A stretch of DNA of 11,728 nucleotides, from the NCBI GenBank assembly GCA_002887195.1, contig PJAB01001877.1:1-11728 (forward strand), given 5' to 3'. Position 1 is the stretch's first letter; each line of letters opens with the position of its first letter. This DNA is from Chrysochromulina parva. Taxonomy: Eukaryota > Haptophyta > Prymnesiales > Chrysochromulinaceae. This document shows, piece after piece, positions 1-8,829 of the stretch. The translations under genes and the position numbers were made by a program. The notes below the pieces were generated by a model. That model was given only the letters and a program-made list of their open reading frames with translations, had not been told where the DNA came from and did not search any database.

Positions 1-167
1 GGGTTACCCAGCCAGATTAGGGTTACCGTCACTCACACGTCCGTACCTTCCCCATTCTCTATGAGAGGGGCCGCACCAGAGGCGTTTGCGTCCGGTACAG
101 AGCGTGAACTGACAGGATCACTCAGCAAAAGAGGCAAGTTTTTGCTCGGGCGCTCGTCGCCCTGGTC
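1..167 (+). promoter_or_regulatory. 5' flank / probable 5' UTR and promoter-proximal DNA
   Basis: Non-coding stretch before the first in-frame Met. I see no TATA box or other core promoter element that I would defend. It contains two copies of GGGTTACC (1-8 and 20-27) and the 36-codon upstream ORF at 61-171. The main-frame stop TGA at 105-107 limits how far the long reading frame can extend upstream without another intron. Confidence 0.35.
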
Positions 168-171
168 ATGA
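61..171 (+). other. Upstream ORF (36 codons) overlapping the main start as ATGA
   Basis: ATG at 61 opens a frame of 36 sense codons ending in TGA at 169-171. That stop shares bases with the main ATG at 168-170, giving an ATGA stop/start overlap. The peptide begins MRGAAPEAF and ends GRSSPWS; it resembles nothing I know. A uORF ending exactly on the main start could permit reinitiation or damp translation, but the transcript start is unknown, so it may not be in the mRNA. Its length in GC-rich DNA is unremarkable, and the overlap is the only notable feature. Confidence 0.25.
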
Positions 172-740
172 TCAATGATCAGCTGCGCCGGACGATTGCG
201 CCGGGCTCGCAAGCGCAGGAGCTCTGCTACGAGTCATGCTCGTCCACGAGCTCCGCTCCTGACGACGACGTGGCCGCTGCCTTCGGAGGCCGCGGCGGCA
301 GCGGCCGATGGTCGCCCTTCACTGCAGGCAGCACGGCAGCCATGCCAAGCTCGCCATTTCTTGCCTCGCCAGACGGTAACTCGTCCTCGTGCGGCGGGAG
401 TGCTGTGGCGCTCACGCCCGAGCTGCGACCGGCCGAGGCTCCCGTCGCGCTCGAAGACTGGTCACCGACGAGTGGCGACATACTTGCACCGAGTGCAACC
501 GTAGAGGCTGCTGCTGCGCAGGCAGCAGAGACAGCGGTGCTGATCTCGCCACCGGCAGTTGGACAGGCTCGGCAGCCCGCCTCGTCAGCGCTGACTGCAC
601 GCCAACTGCTCTTGGCGATGGACGCGGATGGCGCCGCACCAGCGGCCTCGGAGGATGCGGCGCTGGCCGGGGCGGCGCTGGCCATGGCGGCTGAGGCGCT
701 TCCTTTTGGCTCGACTGCGATCCCGCTTTGCCCTGTGGGT
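168..740 (+). other. N-terminal low-complexity, probably disordered region (residues 1-191)
   Basis: The segment is rich in Ser, Ala, Pro and Gly, with few charged heptads, and lacks the Leu/Glu periodicity seen downstream. It includes a Ser-rich patch near residues 22-32, a Gly/Arg stretch near 40-48, and a short Leu-rich segment around residues 143-150. No targeting peptide is evident. From residue 192 the composition changes abruptly to helical coil with regularly spaced Leu and Gln. Confidence 0.6.
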
Positions 741-3700
741 GACGAGCCGCGTATGCGTGCTCAGCTGAGCCGCTGCCGCGCGCAGCTCCAAGCGGCACAG
801 GTGCAGCTGCAGCTGGCGACCTCGCAACTGGGCGCTACGAGTGAACGGCTAGAGTGCTGCGAGAGGGAGCATGCAACGCTCACACATAAGGTGGCCGAGC
901 TCGAGACGGTTCAGCGGGCGCTCGGAGTCACCGAGGGCTCCACCGAGGAGGCCGACGGCCACGGCGTGCTCGGCGGCGCCGTCGCGGGCGCCCGAGCGGC
1001 CCGTGTGATCCCTTCTCTCGATGCCCTGCGAGGGGCTGTGGGGCGCCTCGCCGACGAGCGGATCGAGGCGCTCGAGACGGCGCTCAGCACCAAGGACGCG
1101 CAGCTGCACGAGCTGCAGGCGCTCGCGTGGGGCGCGTATGCCGACGACAGCGCCGTCGCGGCCGAGGTGCAGCGGTTACACATCTGATGACATCTGATTA
1201 CACATCTGATGACATCTGACATCTGATGATATCTGATTGCCTCCCTCATCAGGTGCAGCGGTTACACGACGAGTTGGCGCATGCATCCTCCAAGCATCGA
1301 CAGCTCACGGCGCACGCACAGGCGGCAGAAGCCACGTTCGCTGAGAGGGTTCGCAACTCTCATGCCGAGCAGGAGGAGCTCCGCGCGAGCATCGCCGCCC
1401 TAACGGCTCAGCTCCGCTCCCAGCAGGCGTCGGAGGCGTCTCTGCGTGCGGCGTACGAGGACGTGAAGGCATCAGCAAGTGCGAGCGCGGCGGAGGCGGC
1501 GAGGCTGGCTACGGTCGAGGCAAGGTTACTCGCCACGCTAACGGATCGGGAGCAACAGCTGCACGTGGCCATCGCACAGCTCGAAACCCACGCCGCCGAG
1601 ATCGATGCCTTACGGCGCGGCTCGTCCGCCCATCAGCTCTCCGCGCGCTATGATGAGCAGATCGAGATGCTCCAACGGCAGGTAAGCGAGCAGGCCGCGC
1701 GGGATGCGCAGGCGCTGTATCAGGCGCAGGCGGCCGTTGAGGCGGCGAGGGCGGAGGCGCGTGAGGCACACGAGCGCGCCCGCCGCAGCCGCGAGCTCGC
1801 GGAGTGCCTCGAGATCGAGCAGGCGGCCCATTCACAGACCAGGGCGCAGGCGGCCGAGCGGTTGGCGGCGATGGCCGAGCGCGAGCGGGCGTTGCTCAAG
1901 GAGCTCTCCACTGTCCAGAAGCAGCAGCAGCAGCAGCAGCAGCAGATTCAGCAGCAGCAGCAGCAGATCAAGCAGCAGCTCAACGCTGCGCCCAACTCGC
2001 CTGCTGTCCACACAGCCGGCGGTTGCGCATGGATCGAGGACAGCACGATGAGCGCCTTCCCCAACCCAGTCACCGCGTCGCCGCCCTCGCCCCCCACCGC
2101 GAACGCCGACAGCGGCAGCGCCGGCAGCGATGGGCTCGAGCCGGAAGGGGACGCTGCATCGGGGGGTCTCCCCGTCGTTTCTTCGCCGCCAGCCCAGGGA
2201 CTCGTCCTTCCTAATATGGGACTCGTCCTGCCCGAGTCGCTCGTCGCGTCGTCGTGGTCACCGCCCTCGGCTTCGTCAACCTCCTCGGCACGCTCGACGC
2301 ACTCTTTGCGCTCCACGCGCGCCATGCCGATGTCGCCCTTGCCGCTCGCGCCGCCGCCGCGCGGCCTCGAGGCCATGCTGCAGTCGGCTCAACGTGAGAT
2401 CGAGGGGCTGCACGACGTGGTGCGTCAGCAGATGCACGTTCAGGGCGTCCTCGAGAACGAGCGCGCGGCCGTGCTCGAGCGTGAGCAACGGGCGGTCAGC
2501 GAGCACGTCGCGCTGCTCGCGCACACCGAGAGGCTAGAGACCTTGCTTGACGACGCTCGCCAGACGGCGACCCGAGCGCGTTCGCAAGCGGCGCAGGAGG
2601 TCGAGGCACGTGCGGCCGTTGAGGCGCAGCTCTCGGAGGCCAAGGCGCGCACAGCGCAGCTCGAGGCCAAGCACGCGCAGCTCGAGGCGAGCGCCGCCAT
2701 GCAGCTCGAGACGGCCGTTCGGCAGCTGACCGACACGGTGGCCGCTCATCTCACGGAGATCTCGATGATGCGAGAGGTGGCCGAGCGCGAGAAGGCTGAG
2801 CTCAAGAGCGAGCTCAAGGCGCAGCATGCAATCGCGCTCAAGGCCGCCGAGGAGCGGCTGCACAACGCGCCGCCGCCGCGCCAGCCGCCTCAGCCGCATC
2901 ACGACGCGCTGCTCGGCGAGGTGCCCAGCACGGCGCTCGAGACGGCGCTCCATAATAGGCAGGAGGTGCCCAGTGCGGCGCCGCCCCTCGGCGAGGCGCT
3001 TCGTCAAACCTCGGAGCTGTGGGGACAGCCGAGCGCAGAGGCGGCGGCGGCGGTGGGCGCGGCGATGGGCGCGGCGGTGGGCGGCCTCGGGCTGCCGAGC
3101 AGTGCGGCTGAGGAGGCGGCGAAGCTCGAAGCGGACGCTAGGCTACAATGCCTTTCCACAGAGCTGCGCTCGTACGAGTTGACGCAGCTCGCAGAGGCCG
3201 CCGACCGTGCGGGTCTCTCCGCGCGCCTCGAGCGCGCCGTGATGGCCGCGGCGCTGGCAGACGAGCGTGCGGACTCAGCGGAGGCAGCTCTCAAAGAGGC
3301 GCGTGCGGAGGCGGCGAGGGCGGCAGCGGTCGCCGAGATGGCGCAGGCGGAGGCAGCGCAGGCGACGGCGGCCGCGGCCGCCGCGGCCATGGCCCGTTTG
3401 CCCACCCTCGCAATGAGTAGCCGCTCGCCCTCACCGCGGCGAGACGAGGAGGACGAGGCTGCTGACAGCGCCTCGAGGGCGGTCGTCTCGCGTGTGATCG
3501 CGTCGGAGGCGCGCCTTTCGCCTTGTCTCTCGCTCGAGCACCAGCACGGCGCCGTCCCAAGCGCTGCCGCCGCGCTCGTCGTGACATCTGCGACGCCCGC
3601 AGGCGGTGACGGGGGCGGCCTCCGCGGCAGCGCCGATGATGAGGGGGGGGGCAGCGCCGGAGGCGTGCTCTTGTCTCCAGCGCCGTCTCACATGATGCGC

Positions 3701-6700
3701 TCCCCTCCAGTCGGCCACGCAAGCAGCAGCAGCAGCTGGCGCCACATGATGCGCCACGGGCCTCTCGGCTCCCCCGCGACTAAGAGCCGCATGGAACGGC
3801 TCGAGAGGCATGCAGAGCGCTCGGCGGCACAGCACGCGCGCGAGGCGACTGGGCTGCGCGCCAAGGTCGAGGCGCTTGAGGAGCAGCTGCTCGCTTTTGG
3901 GAAAGGTCTTTGGCAGCCCACCCAGATGTACAGCTCCACTCCACTGCGGAGCTCGCTCGCATTCTCACCTGGAGATGCCGAGGCGCTCGCATTCTCACCT
4001 GGAGATGCCGACTCGCCGAGCGACACGTCATCAGCCGAGGCGCCCAGCGGCATGCAGCTTGACACGTCATCAGCCGAGGCGCCCAGCGGCATGCAGCTTG
4101 ACACGTCATCGGCCGAGGCGCCCAGCGGCATGCAGCTTGAGGAGAAGGGCAAGCTCCTCGACGCGCCCAAGTCGGCGCCCAAGTCGGCGCCCAAGTCGGC
4201 GCCCATGTCGGCGCTGGCCGCGCGACCCACCGACAAGCCGACGGACAAGGACGCTTCGAAAGGCGTGGGCCGAACGCCCCTCATCGATGCCGCTCGCAGC
4301 GGCCAGCTGAATGTGGCGGCGGTGCATCGGCGTGTGCAGGCGGAGGCGGCGGCCATGCGCGCGGCGCTCGCCGCGGCGCTCGCCTCTCTCGAGGCCGAGT
4401 TGGTGGCTGAGAGGGAGGCGCGCCGTGCTGAGCGCGCGGACGCGCAGGAGATGCAGACGGAGCTGCAGGAGATGCAGACGGAGCTCGAGGCGGCGAAGGC
4501 GCACGCCCAGCAGCAGCACGATCAGCTCATGGCGATGCACCAGGCGGCTGCGTCGCTCGGCCGTCGGCATGGCAACAGCGCGCTCGACTCGGCGCTCGCC
4601 GAGGCCCATGCGGCTGAGGCGCAGGCGCTCAACTCGGCGCTCGCCTTGCGCCAACAGCTCGCGACTGAGCAGAGACGAGCGGCCGTTCGTGAGAAGGAGG
4701 CAGCTGCCCTCGTCGAATCGGCCGAGGCGAAGGCTGTCACGCTGCAGCTCGCACTCGACGATGCCCGTGCGGCGGCCGAGGAGGCGGCGGCCGAGCACGC
4801 CGCCGCGATGGCGGCGGCGACGGAGGCGGCACGTCAAGAGGAGGCGGCGGCCAAGGCGGCGGAGGGGGAGCGGGACGAGGCGGAGAGGCGGCGGGCGGAG
4901 GCCGAGGCCAGCCGAGAGGAGGTGGAGGTACGCCTGGCGCACGCCGAGGCGAAGGTGCGTGGCGCGGAGGCGGCCAAGCTGGAGGCGGAGGCAAGGCAGC
5001 AGGAGGCACAGGCGGCCAAGCTGGAGGCGGAGGCGAGGCAGCAGGAGGCACAGGCGGCGCGAGAGCAAGCGGAGCTCGCAGCCGCTACTGCCGAGGAGCA
5101 GCGTCAAGCGATCGAGGAGCAGCTGCGGCTGCTGCTGACCTCCGAGCAGACTGTACGTGAAGCAGAGGGACGAATGCTTGCGGTGAAGCAGGCGTCGCCT
5201 CGAGCGCGCGCCATCTCGAGCGCGTTACAGCCGCCAGTCGAGCAGGCGGCATCGCCTCGGCGACGCCCTGACGTGGACCAGACGTCGCCAAGACGACGCG
5301 AGGTAGAGCACCGAGCCCTAGCAGCGGAAGACCAAGCACGGGCAGCGGAGCTGCTCGTTCAGGACGCCGAGCGAGCGCAGAGGACGGCCGAGGCAGCGCG
5401 CGAGGCGGCGGAGTCCGCGCTCGAGACGGCGCTCGTGGCTTCGGAGGCACGCGTGCAGGCCGCGCAGGAGCAGCAGCGCGCGCTCGAGACGGCGCTCGAG
5501 GCGGCGGAGCGCCGATGCCTTGCGGCGGAGCGCGATGCGGAGCGGCTCGAGGAGGCCAGGGCGCGGGCCGAGGATGCGCTGGCCCATGCGAAGCGGGTAC
5601 AGGAGGCCGAGATGGCGGCGCAGCAGGCGGAGCTGGAGGCGAGGGATGCGCAGCACGCGGCTGAGCTAGGTACGCTGGAGGCAGAGAGGCAGAGGGAGCA
5701 GCGGGCGGCCTCGGCGGCGCGGGAGGCGGAGGAGGCGGCGCGCGCGGCCGAGAAGGCAGCGAGGGAGGCGGAGGCGTGCGCGGTCGGCAAGGCGGCGGAG
5801 GCGGCGGCCCGTGAGGCGGCCGTGTGGCAGATGCGCCAGGCTGCTGAGCGAGCCTCGATTGCATTGCAGTCGCAATCAGAGGAGGATCAGCAGCGGGCGG
5901 CCTACGAGACAGCTCAGGCGCGTGCCGCCGCTCAGGCGGCCGCCGAAGCTGCCGCCGCTCAGGCGGCGGCCAAGGCGGCGGCCGAGGCGGTGGCGGCCAA
6001 GGCCACCGCGGCGCTGGCGCAGATGGACAAGGAGGCGCACCAGCATCGGAGGGAGCATGAGGCGGCGATGGCTGCCGCAGCTGAGGCATTGCGGGAATCC
6101 GAGGTCGCGTGGCAGGCCGCGTGCCTGCAGGCGGCGGCAACCCAGGAGGCCTTGTGCGCGTGCGAGGCGGCCAAGGCGGCGGCAGAGGCGGACAAGGCGG
6201 TGCTCGCGGCTGTCGCCGACGCGGCCGAGAAAGCGAGGCTCGCCCTCGAGGCCGACAAGGCCACGGCAGAGGCGGCCAGGGCGGCGGCGCAGGCGGAGGA
6301 GCTCCGGCTTCTGCAGGAAGCGCTCCGGTGTGAACGAGAACGGTGTGAATCACAGGCGGAGGAGCTCCGGCTTCTGCAGGAAGCGCACGCGGCGATGGTG
6401 CAGGAGGCGGAGGAGGGGGGCAAGGCCCGTGACGCGCTAGCGTCGTCACAAGCGGCGCTAGTTGAGGCACAGGCGGCGGTGGCGGAGGCGCAGTCGGAGC
6501 GGGCGGAGTCCTTCGCGGCGTACGAGGAGATGAGGGCGAGCTACGAGGAGATGAAGGCGAGATGCGAGGAGATGAAGGCAGCGCAAGCCGAGGCGGAGAC
6601 GGCACGAGCGCTGGCGGAGGCGGCGGCTCGTCGAGCCATTACGGCTCTAGCGGAGGCGGAGGCGAAACGAACCGAGGCGGAGTGGAGCCAGACGGAGGCT

Positions 6701-8793
6701 GAGGCGGCACTGGCTGAGGCACAGTCGCAGCGACACCTGAGTGAGCAGCGGCAGCAGGAGGAGCAGCTGGAGCTGCAGCAGGCTGCTGCCGAGGTGGGCA
6801 CACTCAGCGTGCGGGAGCAAGAGACCTCGGTGCGCCTCCGAGCGACCTCGACGGAGCTCGAGGCAGCGAGATCGCGCCTCGACGAGCTCACACGGGAGCT
6901 CAGCGGAGCTCGAGCGAGCTCGAGCGAGCTCGCGCGGGAGATCGAGGTCCTCAGGCGGGAAGCCGCCGAGCTGCACGCCGCCGCACACTCCGCCGCCCTC
7001 ACAGCCGCGGCAAAAGATGCAGATTTGCACGCGGAGCGGGAGGAGGTGGCTCGGGCGGCGCGGCTGACTCGCGTAGAGGCGGCCGCTGCTTGCGAGGCTC
7101 TGAGCGTCGAGCTGGGCGAGGCTGAGAGGGAGGCTGTGAAGAGGGAGGCTGTGAAGAGGGAGGCTGAGAGGGAGGCTGGCTCGCAGCTCGCCCACGCACA
7201 GCTCCAGCTGGCCAGGATGCACGATGAGCTGGACGGCATGCTCGCCGAACGAGACGCCGTGGCCATCGAGCGCGATGCGCTGCAGTCGACGCTCGCCACA
7301 ACGCGCGCCAACGGCTCTGTGGAATCCCGAGCCTTGATTGAGAGTCATGCGGCACAGGTGCAGCGCATGCAGAGCCTCGAGCGCGCGCGCGCCGCCGCCA
7401 CTGAGAAGCAGCTCGAGGCGGCGACGACGGCGCGCGAGGCGCTGGTGCGCGAGGTGGAGCAGCTCCGTGCGGCAGCGCTACCCGTCGCGGACGAATTGGA
7501 ACGGTTACGAGTTTCGTTCGACGAATTGGAGCGGTTACGAGTTTCGTTCGAGGCGGCCGAGGCTCGCACTGCGGAGCTCGAGCGTTCACAGCGCGAGGCG
7601 GCGGCGAGGTCCGCGGGGGCTGAGGCCGACGGGCAGCGGCGCAGTTTGATCGTCCGGCGGCTGCTGGGTGCGGAGCTGCGTGCTTGCGAGCAGAGCGAAC
7701 AGCGCGTGGCCGCCGCAAGCGCCGTCACGAGCGCGGCCCTACTGGCAGCCGAGGAGGCGCTCGCGACGGCGCGCCGCACGGCCACGCGCGAGGCCGAGGA
7801 GGCGGTCGCGGCCGCACGCGCCGAGTGCCGGCGCGAACACGAGCAGTCGTTGCAGGCGCACCGCGCCGCGTGGCAAGCAGAGACGGCGCGCGAAACGGCC
7901 GCCGCTCTCGAAGCAGCGGCGACACACGAAGCGGCGGCGGTGGCGGCGGCGACGGCGGCGGCGGCGGCGGCGGCGGCCGCGCTTACGAGTCAGTCGGACG
8001 AGCAACTCGCCGAGGTGCGTTCCGCTTACGAGCGCCAAGTGACGCAACTGCAGATGAGCCTCGCCGAGCTGCAGGCCGCGCATGCCGCGGCGCTCACGAC
8101 GGCGCCGCTGCTCGAGGCCGATCGGCTGGCGACGAAGCTCGCGGAGGCGCAGCTGGCGCACGAGGTGGCGCTCACGACGGCGCTCGACGCCGCCCAGGCG
8201 GCCCACGAGAGAGCGCTCGACGCGGCGCTCAGCGAGCTCCACAGTCGGCACGAGGCAGCCTTCGAGGGGGCACGGAGCAGCCACCTCGCCGAGCTGCGGG
8301 CGCTCGAGACGGCGCGCGCGGCGGCGGAGGCACGCCTCGCCGAGCTGCAGGCGCTCGAGACGGCGCTGCGCGCCTCCGAGGCCAAGCTCGAGCTCGAATC
8401 TCAACAGAGGAGATCTGTGGAGGAGGCGCTCGAGACGGCGCTGCGCGCCTCCGAGGCCAAGCTCGAGCTCGAATCGCGTCGTTGTGAGCGCGCCTCGCGG
8501 GAGGCGGCGAGCGCGGCCGAGGCGGCGGAGGCGGCGGAGGCTCGGCACGCGGCGGCCTTGGAGTCGGAGCGTTCGGCCGCCGAGGCGAAGGTGCAGGAGG
8601 TCATGCAAAAGGCGGCCGAGGCTGCTGAGGCGACGCACATGCAGATGCAGCAGGTGGTCGATCAGATGAGTGATGCGTTCGAAGCGCGCCTCGCGAGTGC
8701 GCTGAATGAGGCCGCCGCCGCCGCCGCCAAGCAGACGAGCGAGGCGGTGGCGGCGGCGGCGGCCGAGGCGGCGGTGGCGCTGGCGGCGGCCGA

Positions 8794-8829
<36 letters not shown>

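Larger units (their letters stand above)
741..1976 (+). other. First coiled-coil segment (residues ~192-575), interrupted by intron 1
   Basis: Heptad-like Leu/Ala spacing starts in exon 1 (ARCRAQLQ-type sequence near residues 199-210) and continues after splicing at 1166/1253 as AAEVQRLHDELAHASSKHRQ. Its coherence across the junction is the main protein-level support for intron 1. The segment ends in the glutamine tracts at 1922-1966. Confidence 0.7.
3896..4278 (+). other. Repetitive linker 4 (residues ~1215-1342)
   Basis: A non-helical linker made largely of tandem repeats: a 10-residue unit LAFSPGDAEA twice, a 13-residue unit DTSSAEAPSGMQL three times and a 4-residue unit KSAP three times followed by MSA. 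It ends in a Lys/Asp-rich stretch and LIDAARSGQLN, after which the main coil begins. It is the last clear break before more than 2,300 residues of coil. Confidence 0.65.

Noticed and set aside
1..30. Telomere-like TTAGGG at the left edge
   Set aside because: Only one TTAGGGTTA and one GGGTTA occur, with no tandem array, so it is not a telomere.
2918..2982. 45-nt intron bounded by GAGGTGCCCAG repeats
   Set aside because: Too short, with no pyrimidine tract, and the segment contains the in-frame LETAL motif; most likely a coding duplication.
4106..5107. 333-codon minus-strand frame rich in Leu and Arg
   Set aside because: Antisense shadow of the GAG/GCG-rich rod; the Leu/Arg content simply mirrors Glu/Ala codons.
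5085..6605. 506-codon open frame on the minus strand
   Set aside because: It is Pro/Arg/Ala-rich and lies opposite the strongest coil of the plus strand. GC-biased third positions on the plus strand remove stops from the antisense frame; no domain is visible.
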